From NCBI GenBank assembly GCA_032718475.1, contig JAUCBJ010008851.1:1-36297 (forward strand): DNA of 36,297 nucleotides, given 5' to 3'. Positions 22,401-31,703 of the stretch are shown here, piece by piece (the stretch's first letter is position 1; each line of letters starts with the position of its first letter). The stretch comes from Nemertoderma westbladi. Its lineage: Eukaryota > Xenacoelomorpha > Nemertodermatida > Nemertodermatidae. The translations under genes and the position numbers were made by a program. Below the pieces are notes generated by a model, which was not told the DNA's origin, did not search any database, and saw only the letters and a program-made list of their open reading frames with translations.

Positions 22401-23234
22401 GCTCACCTTGTCGCATTGGGGACCCGAGTGTTAGGGTGTTTACTGAGGCTAGTCTTGTGACTTGCCTCAGATTCACCAATGGCTTTGTTGGTCGGGGTGG
22501 AACATGAGAGTAGTCTCCAACTCCAGAATCCCTCTTCCCATCACAATCTGGCCTTCCTGGTGACCCAGGGTTTGGGCCAGAAAGGTCATCAGGAAAGGGA
22601 CTCAAAGAATTGTTGGCTGCTCTCTCTCCAGTAGGGGGTGAGACAGGCAGCCGGTCAGGAGTTAACTGACGCCTGTGAGACCGATTGTGCCCGGTAATTC
22701 CACTGGCCTCTAGTGGCCGGACCTCTGCATTGCTAATGTAATCCATAGTGGGGGTTGGGGGGTGCTTTTTTGCCGAGTCAGCTCTCGGGGCAAATACCAC
22801 ACCCTGGTTTGCCATTCCACAGGGTGGGTGTCGCAATGGAGTCAGATATGAGGCCCATCACCCATATCTACTCTGGCGCACATGACCCACCATTGGCTGT
22901 TGCAGCTCATCTGCTGGGTCATGCCCTGTACCCTTGCTGCCAGGTGCAGGTCGCAGTGAAGTGCTCTCAGAGTGGACATGAGAACACTCTACTCCTGACC
23001 AGCCATTGGTAGATCACCATCTGCCTGGTCAGGCCATATACCCCTGCAGCCAAGTATATGGGTCCTTAATCCAGGACCAAGGGCGTCCTTATCCCAGAAC
23101 GAAGGGGGTCCTAGTTACAGGACCAGATTTGCCCTAGTAAGAGGGTCTATGCAGCTACAGGTGGCACCTCCTTTATGCTGCATGGAGGTGGCAAGTTTTC
23201 TTGATCGATGACCTAGAATACCTGACCTGACCTG
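19476..23234 (-). mobile_element. LINE copy F: near-complete APE-type non-LTR retrotransposon
   Basis: The element reads on the minus strand from about 23234 (CAGGTCAGGTCAGG) to a (TAG)n tail at about 19476-19489. ACTTCACCCTA flanks it on both sides (19466-19476 and 23235-23245), taken as a target-site duplication. The 5' UTR of about 420 bp contains two diverged GGTCA-bearing inverted or tandem blocks. One long ORF follows (see its own entry), then a 3' UTR of about 30 bp. The size, about 3.76 kb, suits a one-ORF LINE. All other copies A-E, G and H match subregions of it. The 5' end is inferred from the duplication and could be wrong if the repeat is coincidental. Confidence 0.88.
19519..22815 (-). 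pseudogene. LINE endonuclease-reverse transcriptase ORF with one internal stop
   Basis: From ATG at 22815 the frame runs without a frameshift to the TAA at 19519-19521, about 1,098 codons. A single in-frame TAA at 20284-20286 stands where copies A, C and G have TTA. Residues 1-120 are Pro/Arg rich and unassigned. About 123-370 form an APE-like endonuclease (VGVQEHRM with the metal-binding Glu near 155, GDFNAS near 271, SSDHRL near 360). About 590-860 form the reverse transcriptase: SGVDGVPPE, FRGIALISIAAKLYNRIL, NGFRKGRGT, VDFFKAFD (first Asp near 729), LQGDTLAPF and LDFADD (Asp pair 842-843). The stop comes immediately after FADD, so thumb and C-terminal domain (YGSPCWAL, LRFAGHCFRRED) are lost from the product. 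It acts by nicking the target and priming cDNA from it. Clade not assigned. Confidence 0.92.
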
Positions 23235-23245
23235 ACTTCACCCTA

Positions 23246-24014
23246 AACCACCCCCCGCCACCACCAACGACTAATCATCACATCAGGGCGGCACTAGCAT
23301 AGCTTTTAGTCCTGGTGTGGTGGTGTCCATCACTAATAGCTAACTTATACAATATGTATATTATGTATAAAATTAAAATCATATTATTATTATCTATTAT
23401 AGTGCAATTTATATTATGATGGAGGACAACAATAAAAAATAATCAATAATAAAGGGAGGTAAAACAATATATATTTCAAATTTCATGCAATCTCATTAAG
23501 ATTTGTAGAGTAATAATTGGTGGCCAAGTCACTAAATTAAGACACAATATTCCAGGAGATGGCTTACAGTAGGTACGCACCAACGAAGTGGAACTGGCAT
23601 TTACCAATAATATATAAAAATAGCTATTAAAATAAGTTGTTTCAAAATTATAATACTTGACTATTGAAATGAATCATAAAACAATGTTCTAGAAGACTTT
23701 TATTATAAAATCCTTCAAATATACAGTATGAAAAATTATTTTCAAAACGTGTGCCTACTAAATTTACTAGGTAGAATGCAGCTTTCATGGTCGTATATTT
23801 AGTAGGTCATGGTTTAGTTTATTGTTTTGGTTAAAATAACATGCCACTGTAACCTGCTCCTTTCCCTAAATTGAAAAGTTAACATTGAGGCGGGATATTA
23901 ATTCGCCAAGGCGAGATTTGCGTCCAGTTTCCCCCCCTGTCTCGAAATTAAATAAAACTTATTTTTTTATTTTAAATTTATCTAAATTTTCGTATTAATT
24001 AAACTAATCCTAAC
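23246..24014. other. Spacer between LINE F and the last visible EGF exon
   Basis: 23246-23345 is GC-rich with GGTGGTGGCGGGGGG (minus strand) and might still be LINE-related sequence if the 5' end of copy F is misplaced. The rest is AT-rich, without coding signal. I saw no further EGF exon here. Confidence 0.35.
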
Positions 24015-24149
24015 CATCTTCAACGCAATCTCCGCCTGTGTCCACGTGGTAACCTAGGTTACATTTGCAGGTGTCCATTCCAGTTAAGACCACACAGGTT
24101 GTGTGATCAATCTCGTGGTTGGGGCAAGTTGCATCTGTGTCGCACAAAT
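24015..24149 (-). CDS. EGF-like exon 7 of a multi-exon EGF-repeat gene
   Basis: 135 bp, one complete EGF-like module (DLCDTDATCPNH..., CKCNLGYHVDTGGDCVED) with six cysteines spaced 5, 9, 8, 1 and 10 residues between them. It is bounded by an acceptor TTAATTTCTAG and a donor G|GTTAGG. Both junctions are phase 1, so the exon can be added or removed without shifting the frame. It is the most 3' exon of this gene that I can see; the C-terminal part must lie further left or be lost. The neighbouring intron contains the sulfotransferase gene and a 63-bp minisatellite. The protein is presumably secreted or extracellular, as usual for EGF arrays (inference). Confidence 0.85.
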
Positions 24150-24215
24150 CTAGAAATTAAAATTATTTTTAGATAATAAAAATTTAAATACATTATATTA
24201 ATCTTTGGGGGGTCA

Positions 24216-24840
24216 TAGTTGAAGGGTTTACTGTGGAAGATCACCCATGGTGGTGAACAAGCATTCCTTTAGGAAACAGAGTGGTAGGGTTTACTGTGGA
24301 AGTTCACCTATGGTGGTGAACAGGCATTCCTTTAGGAAACAGAGTGGAAGGGTTTACTATGGAAGATCACCCAGGGTGGTGAACAGGCATTACTTTAGGA
24401 AACAGAGTGGAAGGGTTAATTGTGGAAGATCACCCATGGTGGTGAACAGGCATTCCTTTAGGAAACAGAGTGGAAGGGTTTACTGTGGAAGAACAACCGT
24501 GGTGGTGAACAGGCATTCCTTTAGGAAACACAGTGGAAGGGTTTACTGTGGAAGATCACCCATGGTGGTGAACAGGCATTCCTTTAGGAAACAGAGTGGA
24601 AGGGTTTACTGTGGAAGATCACCCATGGTGGTGAACAGGCATTCCTTTAGGGAACATAGTGGAAGGGTTTACCATGGAAGATCACCCATGGTGGTGAACA
24701 GGCATTCCTTTAGGAAACACAGTGGAAGGGTTTACTGTGGAAGAACAACCGTGGTGGTGAACAGGCATTCCTTTAGGAAACAGAGTTTAAGGGATTACTG
24801 TGGAAGATCACCAATGGTGGTGAACAGGCATTCCTTTGCT
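24216..24840 (+). repeat. 63-bp minisatellite, about ten units, in an EGF-gene intron
   Basis: Tandem units of 63 bp of the type ATGGTGGTGAACAGGCATTC... (next unit 63 bp on). The unit length is divisible by three, giving a 198-codon open frame of repeated MVVNRHSFRKQSGRVYCGRSP-like units. Units with GRTT endings recur at repeats 4 and 8, suggesting duplication of a four-unit block. It lies between the EGF exon at 24015-24149 and the sulfotransferase. There is no start context or splice signal arguing that it is translated. Confidence 0.93.
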
Positions 24841-24843
24841 TAA

Positions 24844-25218
24844 TAAGCCGAAATTATTATCCCAGTTATATTTTACCATTACTGATGTATTGAAAGTTTG
24901 ACTCGAGTCAAGTTTATCACTAACAACTGTTAATGTACAGCTACTATTATGACTGGTCTCTCTCTGGTTATGAACAGATACCTACTGTATACTGTATTGT
25001 GTTTATATTTTAAGTTCGATCACATGCCAAGTTTAATAAATTTCTTGGCAGAATAGCGAAGTACTTGTTAGAAATTGCACTTCAATGCGAGTTGGAGTTA
25101 GTGGCAATTTATTATATTTTGCTAGACTTGTAAAATAACGTCACAGATTGAATTTAGTTTAATAAATATATTTTGTAACGTTTTATAGTCACTTTCATTA
25201 TTTTTTTTGTAGGCTAGA
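24844..25218 (+). promoter_or_regulatory. Region upstream of the sulfotransferase, with a 5' UTR splice acceptor
   Basis: No ORF. Just before the start codon, ATTATTTTTTTTGTAG (ending 25212) is a strong splice acceptor with a polypyrimidine tract, leaving six bases of leader before ATG at 25219. This implies a non-coding 5' exon further upstream that I could not place. Confidence 0.5.
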
Positions 25219-26147
25219 ATGGCAAAATCGATCTCAATAAAATCCAATTTGATTTACTTTTTAACGATATTACTTGTAATATACGGGCTAATTACTTATA
25301 ACCTTATGTTCAGATTTCCAAAAATTCATGGGATTTCTTCAAAATACCTAGATATTTTCCATCAAAACGCATCAAACTTAAAACTCAATAACACTGCTAT
25401 CTACGAAAACGAATTTCCCGAATTACAATCAACAAAGGAGAATATTATTGACAACAGACAACCAAAAATAAATTTATTTTGGTTAAAAACACATAAAACA
25501 GGTTCTTCCACAATGGCATCCATTATTGTGAATTATTTTCTATCTAATAATCTAACTCCTGCTATGTCAAGTACCATTATACTAGATAAACAACAACAAT
25601 GGCAATTCTGGTGGGGAGATAGGCTGAGTGAGTTCACGAGATACCCTAATGTATCTTTCCTACATGGTCGCTTCTATAAAGATATTGCTTCTATAATGCC
25701 AATGGACACAGTTTATATTACGGGTATAAGAGAACCAGCTAGTCTAATACATTCCTATATAGATTATTACCATGACAATCACGCCTTTATAGAAACATGG
25801 ATAGAAAACGAAACATTATTAAACATTTATTTAAATAATCATAAAGACGTAATATTTAATAATAGAACATTGGTTAATCCCATGTTGTATGAAATGGGAT
25901 GCGAGTTGGTCAGCGGTATAGATAACGGTTCTGAGATTGAATCAGCGGTTTCAGTTGTTGACTCCACTTTCGATTTAATTATAGTTCTAGAATATTTAGA
26001 TGAGTCGCTGATTTTATTAAAAGATTTGATGGGCTGGGAATATGAAGATATTGTTTATAAAACGAAGAATATAAATCACTATGGCGACGATAAATACAGA
26101 GATTTAACGTGGAATGAAACAGGAAAGATACGGGAGATTAATAAAGG
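25219..26147 (+). CDS. Galactose-3-O-sulfotransferase-like protein, N-terminal and catalytic part
   Basis: Golgi type II membrane sulfotransferase of the Gal3ST/cerebroside sulfotransferase family, which moves sulfate from PAPS to O-3 of galactose on glycolipids or glycans. Residues 9-31 form a signal anchor (LIYFLTILLVIYGLITYNLM). The 5'-phosphosulfate loop is FWLKTHKTGSSTMASII (about 87-103), with conserved Lys and Ser/Thr. The 3'-phosphate site is YITGIREPASLIHSYIDYY (about 166-184). Several N-glycosylation sequons are present. The frame continues to 26376 only by running into repetitive sequence. Homology stops near IREINKG (about 26147) and resumes at 26668, giving about 410 residues in total, a normal size for the family. 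The gene is nested, on the opposite strand, in an intron of the EGF gene. Acceptor sugar and paralog assignment cannot be told. Confidence 0.88.
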
Positions 26148-26667
26148 AATGTTACAATTTTGGCCTCAAAATGTAATGGAATGGTTTCTATGGTTACTAC
26201 TGTATAGGGTGGATACTATCGGGAGTGGTTACCGTGGAATGGAATGCATGGTTAATATGCAGAAAGCATGGTTTCTTTTGTTGAATCGGTTGTTTTCAAT
26301 GGGTACTGTGGGATTGGGATGGTTTCTATGTTTACTATGCTTGGTTTCTATGGTTACCATGGGAAGATTTCTATGATTACTATGGGATTCAATGGTAACT
26401 ACGGGATAGTTTCTATGGTTTCCAGGGGATAGTTTATATGTTAACGCCCAAACGCCATCGTCCGGTGTCATCTTGTTAAGAATTCTCGACTGGATCTCGC
26501 CAGCCCGCTCTGCATCCCTTTCTCTGGACTCTAGTATCGATCTCGTGAGAGTAGATTTTTAATTTTTAGTGTCATTTTTTTAATTTAGTTACTTCGACTA
26601 CACAGTAGATAATCAGCAAATTATTTACGTTTAAACATTTTGAGGCCAAAATTTCTTACTTTCTAAA
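26148..26667 (+). repeat. Sequence splitting the sulfotransferase: degenerate minisatellite plus intron-like 3' end
   Basis: 26165-26440 is a degenerate repeat of units like GGTTTCTATGGTTACTATGGG. 26440-26667 is unique and ends in TTTCTTACTTTCTAAAG, a good acceptor-like end. TAAAGG stands at both edges (26142-26147 and 26664-26669), exactly 522 bp apart and in frame. GT donors next to the left edge (26151, 26173) would cause a stop after joining. Phase-compatible GT sites further in (near 26224) would add about 26 repeat-derived residues. So it is either an unusual (GA-AG) intron, an intron with a weak internal donor, or an insertion with a 6-bp duplication. Confidence 0.6.
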
Positions 26668-26970
26668 GGTGATTGGATGATGTATAAACACTTTAATGAG
26701 TCACTTTGGAGTAAAATATATTCATACGGCGAGGAAAGAATGAAACGTGACGTCACGACTTATCGCAAGATTCGACGGAGAGTAATAGAGAACTGCGACA
26801 GAAAGTCTGGGGGTGCCAGTTACAGAGATAAACTGAGATGTTTTCTGTTGGACGAGTTTATGGCGGAAAGCGAGCTGATTCGATTATTAAATATTTACCA
26901 AAACTGGGAAAAAACTTCAGACGCATATAAATTAAAAGCTGCGGAGTCGTTTGATAGTGAAATTCCGTAA
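26668..26970 (+). CDS. Galactose-3-O-sulfotransferase-like protein, C-terminal part
   Basis: About 100 residues starting at GDWMMYKHFNESLWSKIYSY, which matches the conserved C-terminal block of Gal3ST enzymes (a D-W-x-L-Y-x-H-F-N type motif followed by W-x-K and an E-R-M helix). It ends at TAA 26968-26970. It is in the same frame as the part upstream of 26147. Two cysteines (in IENCDRK and DKLRCFL) are placed as in family members that form C-terminal disulfides (inference). On its own it has no catalytic PAPS motifs, so it depends on joining with the upstream part. Confidence 0.8.
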   Translation, partial: GDWMMYKHFNESLWSKIYSYGEERMKRDVTTYRKIRRRVIENCDRKSGGASYRDKLRCFLLDEFMAESELIRLLNIYQNWEKTSDAYKLKAAESFDSEIP

Positions 26971-27289
26971 TATTAATTTTGATAAATAAATTATATTTAT
27001 AAATTGATATATATTTTTCACAATTTATCCGTTTTCATCCAAAAGCAATGTAATGAATGCATGTGGCGGAAGCTAGGTGGCTCTGCTTTACTTTACATTC
27101 ACTTTCGGCTACCGCTGTCAGACTGCACGACTTAGATGATTAGGTTTTTATCTTAATGCTATATCACTGTACTGCTGTACATTGCTGTATACCATTATTA
27201 TCACGGACTAGCGATATAGCAATAACATTGCTTGACGTGACACTTCTCGCACTGCTACATGCAACTTATTAGTCCCCCATATACACTTG
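26971..27289. other. Intronic spacer
   Basis: No gene seen. Probably the 3' flank of the nested sulfotransferase gene; AATAAATT near 26983 could serve as a polyadenylation signal. Confidence 0.3.
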
Positions 27290-27423
27290 AATACAGCCGC
27301 TTCCGCTTTGCAGGACATTGCTTCGACGTTGGGACCAGCTTGTGCACAATCGAGTGATTTCGTAGCTCCATTGCGAAAATAAGCAAGGTGGACAGCCCAT
27401 GACTTTCTTTCTTGTGTCCAGAT
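27290..27423 (+). mobile_element. LINE copy H: very decayed fragment
   Basis: TTCCGCTTTGCAGGACATTG and GCAAGGTGGACAGCCCATGA match the C-terminal domain (FRFAGHCF; GGQPMTFL) of the same LINE family, with substitutions and small gaps between. It ends abruptly at a 20-base poly-C run (27424-27443). Confidence 0.75.
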
Positions 27424-27515
27424 CCCCCCCCCCCCCCCCCCCCTCATGGCTCACGTTTGTAAACATTTTACTATTAATTAATAAACCAGCAACTGTTTTA
27501 CTATAATAAACTCAC

Positions 27516-27635
27516 TGTCATCCACGCACTCATCATTGACCATAATGTAACCGAGTTCGCATTTACATTCCGTATCCACCACATTGGTTGCTTCGCAATA
27601 AGAATGAATTGGGCAGACTGTGCCGACGCAGACAT
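27516..27635 (-). CDS. EGF-like exon 6
   Basis: 120 bp, one six-cysteine EGF module (DVCVGTVCPIHSYCEATN..., CKCELGYIMVNDECVDD). Acceptor TGTGTTTTAG, donor A|GTGAGT, phase 1 on both sides. It is separated from exon 7 by an intron of about 3.4 kb that contains the sulfotransferase gene, and from exon 5 by about 300 bp with a 23-base poly-C run. Confidence 0.88.
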
Positions 27636-27931
27636 CTAAAACACATAAGTAGGCCCACATATTGGTAAAAGTTAGACCTCTTAGAGAAAATTGTAAACTA
27701 TTATGTTTGTTTGCGAAAGGGGCTATCGAGTGGTGAAACATTGAAAGGGTTTGAAAAGCAATACCCAAGAAATTTACATATGTGAAAGATCATATTTACA
27801 CAATTTAAAAATATAATGATCATATTTCATTTAGTCATCTTGTCTTATCCCCCCCCCCCCCCCCCCCCCCCTAGTAGGTATATATATTACATTAAATATA
27901 AGATTGAACGTATGTTATCTTAGATACTTAC

Positions 27932-28057
27932 GATGTTGAACACAATTTCCCGTAACCTTGCTGGCGAAGTATCCGCTATCGCATACGCAATCCGTGTTAA
28001 ACTTATCGAGTCTGAAACACTTACTGTGGACCCCACAGTAGGCGGTTCGACAAGGGT
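27932..28057 (-). CDS. EGF-like exon 5
   Basis: 126 bp, one six-cysteine EGF module (PCRTAYCGVHSKC..., CVCDSGYFASKVTGNCVQH). Acceptor TTTTTCTTCCAG, donor C|GTAAGT, phase 1-1. The intron upstream of it (28058-30635) hosts the P-like transposase relic. Confidence 0.88.
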
Positions 28058-28532
28058 CTGGAAGAAAAACGATCATCAATTAATGCAAGTTTTTGTGGTG
28101 CAGTTTGTTCTGTTATTTCAGACAGTATTAAGACACTGCACCGATAATTGTTACATTCTTGATTTGCATTTGTTTCGTTTTTAATATCAACTGAATTCTA
28201 AAGAAAATTTATAAATTTAAAACTTTAAAATTTCTCCTTAAATTTTTCATTTTTTAGTTATTTATCTAGTTATTTTATTTATTAATGATTAGGAAAATTA
28301 GTTATGTTATTTTAGTTATTTTATTTAGTTATTAATCTAAGGGTATTCATTATCAATAAAAAATACTAAGTGCGTGATTGGTGATTCGCTCATGGAAATA
28401 CTGTGCTATATTTTCCTAATAATTATAATTCCTGTCACATATGATCTACCATGACCATGACCTGAAATAATTCCCTCGAATAAACTGCTTACTACGGCGA
28501 CACGACAAGCACTAATACAAACAAACCGATCA
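28058..28532. other. AT-rich intronic spacer
   Basis: No gene seen. Simple TTATTTAGTTATT-type repeats at 28250-28345. It may include the worn 5' part of the transposase element that follows. Confidence 0.3.
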
Positions 28533-29740
28533 ATGGCCAACTTGTGTTTTGAGTTGTTATATAACGACGATTATGAATTTGTTCTTACAGGACGACTTCA
28601 AACAGATCCATTAGAACGCCACTATTCAAAGTACAGGCAAATGAGTGGGGGTCGTTTTTTGGTGGGCTTATTAGAAGTTATTAAATCAGACAATATCATT
28701 CGTGTTAAATCTATGCTAAAGGAGAATATTTGTTTAGATGACGTCATTGTAGATCGATCTCAGGGTTTCGATTTCACTGATCTCTTAGAGAATATAGATA
28801 GTATCGAATTTGTTTATGATGTTGATGAGGCGACAACCGAGGCTACTGTTTGTGTAGCTGGCTACATAGCGACAACCGAGGCTACTGTTTGTGTAGCTGG
28901 CTACATAGCGACAACCGAGGCTACTGTTTGTGTAGCTGACTACATAGCGACAACCGAGGCTACTGTTTGTGTAGCTGGCTACATAGCGACAACCGAGGCT
29001 ACTGTTTGTGTAGCTGGCTACATAGCGACAACCGAGGCTACTGTTTGTGTAGCTGGCTACATAGCGACAACCGAGGCTACTGTTTGTGTAGCTGGCTACA
29101 TAGCGACAACCGAGGCTACTGTTTGTGTAGCTGACTACATAGCGACAACCGAGGCTACTGTTTGTGTAGCTGGCTACATAGCGACAACCGAGGCTACTGT
29201 TTGTGTAGCTGGCTACATAGCGACAACCGAGGCTACTGTTTGTGTAGCTGGCTACATAGCGACAACCGAGGCTACTGTTTGTGTAGCTGGCTACATAGCA
29301 CACAAGTTACTAAAGAAATATCAATGTGACGACTGCAAGTTCAAACTCTCGTTACATAAAGACTCAGTTAAAATAACACCGTTTTTTAAACTTTTAGATC
29401 AGGGCGGGCTAATATTCCCTACAGAAAGTCTTCGTGAACTACTAAAACATGCCTTTGTAATTTTGGATCGAGCTGAGACCGTCATTCTAGAACAAGAATT
29501 GCCGTATGTACAGAAAGGTTGTGCAAGTGGTTTTGAATCATGTTTGCGAACACAGCCCATTTATGGGCATCGGTTGTGATAAACATATACAGAACACTAT
29601 TAAAGTTGTCTTTACCACGGTCTGCAATGTCTTTGGAAAAAATGTTGCAAAGGAACACTCCCAGTGCTCTAGGAAGGATACAATTAAAGAATTTAAAACT
29701 CGTCAACTTAAAAAAAAAGAATTATTCAGTCTCTTTCTAT
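28533..29740 (+). pseudogene. P-element/THAP9-like transposase C-terminal part with an internal 39-bp repeat expansion
   Basis: 28533-28840 encodes a block typical of the C-terminal half of P-type transposases (VLTGRLQTDPLERHYSKYRQ, then MSGGRFLVGLLEVI). After the repeat array, AHKLLKKYQCDDCKFKLSL and downstream sequence continue the same domain to about 29510. There the frame slips and the match goes on in the next frame (CEHSPFMGIGC, then a Lys-rich end near 29720). No N-terminal THAP DNA-binding domain or full catalytic core is present, so this is a fragment. The array (28840-29300) keeps the frame because 39 is divisible by three. The repeat unit is itself the conserved V-C-V-A-G-Y-I-A segment that normally occurs once. 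It lies in an EGF-gene intron on the opposite strand. Confidence 0.75.
28834..29301 (+). repeat. 39-bp minisatellite, twelve in-frame units within the transposase ORF
   Basis: Twelve almost identical 39-bp units (GCGACAACCGAGGCTACTGT followed by 19 bases ending GGCTACATA), each coding TTEATVCVAGYIA. Units 3 and 8 share the same G-to-A change (ADYIA), a spacing of five units that suggests a block duplication. The near-perfect identity points to recent expansion. The antisense frame is also open across the array. Confidence 0.97.
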
Positions 29741-30635
29741 TTGTAACTATTTGTAACTAAGTGAATAATGTGAATAGTAATGTGTAAATAGTGAATAGCA
29801 ACAAAATTCCATTACTTAGAATATAATAAACACCATTTTTGGAAATGAGTTTGCAATGAAATTGCTTGTAATGGATGAAACTTGTCATTTTCGTACCATT
29901 TTTGACAATTGCAAAATCTTATTAACCTTTCCAATGAGATCAGCACATTCTAAAACCTCAGTAGCCAAACTGTGTGGCCAATTTACCACGTTTGGATATT
30001 TTAAAATTTTGAGCTACTTGCACTTTTGGTGCTGTTTTAGTGTCTATTAAAAATAAAAGCTTTTTTGCTTCTAATCTTGCTTTCGATTACTAATAATGAA
30101 TTCACAAACCAAAAAAGCATAGTATGGTTATACCAAAGTCTTTGAAGGGTGGTGTATTTTCAGTATTATTTTTCAATTCCGAAAGGTGCTGATATGGCAT
30201 GGGTGCCAGGAACTCCTCATATCTCGAAAACTACTGGAGCTATTAACTTTTTATTTGTCTCATCGGAAAGAGGACATAATTTTAGTTAGGGACAATTACT
30301 TTCGACGCGCTAGACCTATTATTTCAGGGATTATAACTAAGAGAAATAACTGGTCCCACTAAATTTAGGGACTTTGCAGCAGCTTAGCGGGTCGTATCTA
30401 TAGTAGGTCATGACATAGCTATAAAAATATGAAAAACTGTTCATAACATTATTGAAATACGGAATAATTTTGGCCTGAACAAACAATATAGCCAGTCAAT
30501 CAATTCGCCGGTTCTTCGAGAACGCAAAGATCACTCCTGAACTTAGATAGAGTACGGCCAACCTAGTGATTCTGGATAGTTTCTGGGTTGATTGGTATTG
30601 TACTGTACATCTAGTAGGGCATTACATGAACTCAC
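29741..30635. other. Intronic DNA, probably including the 3' flank of the P-like element
   Basis: No further gene. CTCATATCTCGAAAACTACTGG near 30218 resembles the non-coding tails of DNA transposons, but no terminal repeat pair was identified. Confidence 0.3.
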
Positions 30636-30773
30636 CTACGTCTTCGCATATCCCGCCCGCGTTCATTATGAACCCATCATCGCATTCACAAGCGTACGAG
30701 GCTCGAACAGTTTGTACCCAGTGGCTGTTGGGACGTTTCCCGACTATTGTACAATCTTCTTCATGGCCGGGAA
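30636..30773 (-). CDS. EGF-like exon 4, with only four cysteines
   Basis: 138 bp, acceptor TTTATCTTTAG, donor G|GTGAGT, phase 1-1 like its neighbours. The second half is a good EGF C-terminal half (CECDDGFIMNAGGICEDV). The first half has one cysteine (EEDCTIVGKRPNSHW) where three are expected, so one disulfide pair is missing. The open frame and splice sites suggest it is still used. It may be a hybrid or degenerate module. Confidence 0.78.
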
Positions 30774-31580
30774 CTAAAGATAAATTAACAGTATAAGTAT
30801 ACAATATAAATATAGGGCCTACTGTATTAGTGTTATTTATAGAATTATAATCATTAAAGTTCTCAACAAACCGCTTTCAGGGAAGAGTTCATTAGTTTAT
30901 TTTATTTATTAAATTAATTTAAATTAATTTTAAGTAAAAAATTATTCATTCATATTTACTATACCGGGAAGATAGACCCCAAGTTTCACCTTAAGATAAT
31001 TATATAATTATATCTTTTAGGGAGAACCTAATATTATTCTGAATTTAAGTTGTAGGCCTAAACTGTATAACAATATATTATTTAAGTAAACTAAAATTCA
31101 ACTCTCGCTGATTTCTAAAAATTACGTAAAGTTTTCGTCGGCCTTTAGGCCACCCAGGGATTACTGTACGCACAAAGTCAGTTGAATTAATCACAGTGCG
31201 GTCCCCCCTAGAACTATACTCCCCAGAGAAAACTCCTGTACTCATTTAGCTACTGTACCATTTAAGGATGAAAGGCAAAGAATAAGACGACCTGGCTAAG
31301 ATTGCAACATGTTTATTATAGCTGTATTATGACTAACCTTTTATTAGTCTTACTGATAAGTTGTTTCTAACAACTACTGTACAAAAATATTCTAACCTGT
31401 ATATTTATTTCACCAACATGGCAAATATGGTTAAAACCACAATTTTCGCTGTATTTGGTCCGGTCTCCGCAGTATGTTTGTTCGTACTGTATATAGGCCT
31501 ACCGTACACTCACTGCGCAGTAGGCCTATGCATGCATTTACAATACTGTAAGCCTACACAGTACACTCAATAAGACTTAC
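30774..31580. other. Intronic spacer
   Basis: No gene seen. AT-rich, with TAGGCCTA palindromes at about 31495 and 31522. Confidence 0.35.
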
Positions 31581-31703
31581 ACAATGGTTCGCAGACAGCA
31601 CCAACTTCCTTGAATGCACGGTTGCATGGACACTCGTAAGTAGACTGACTAGTACGAATGCAATGTGAGTTGTCTCTGCAGTCCGCCGTAGTGTTGCAAA
31701 TGT
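31581..31703 (-). CDS. EGF-like exon 3
   Basis: 123 bp, one six-cysteine EGF module (DICNTTADCRDNSHCIRT..., CPCNRAFKEVGAVCEPL). Acceptor ATAACTTACAG, donor T|GTAAGT, phase 1-1. Introns of about 0.8 kb and 0.7 kb on either side contain nothing recognisable. Confidence 0.87.

Noticed and set aside
24247-24843. 198-codon open frame as a repeat protein gene
   Set aside because: It exists because a 63-bp tandem unit has no stop; no start context, splice sites or domain.
28785-29303. Antisense 172-codon frame
   Set aside because: A shadow of the 39-bp array on the other strand.
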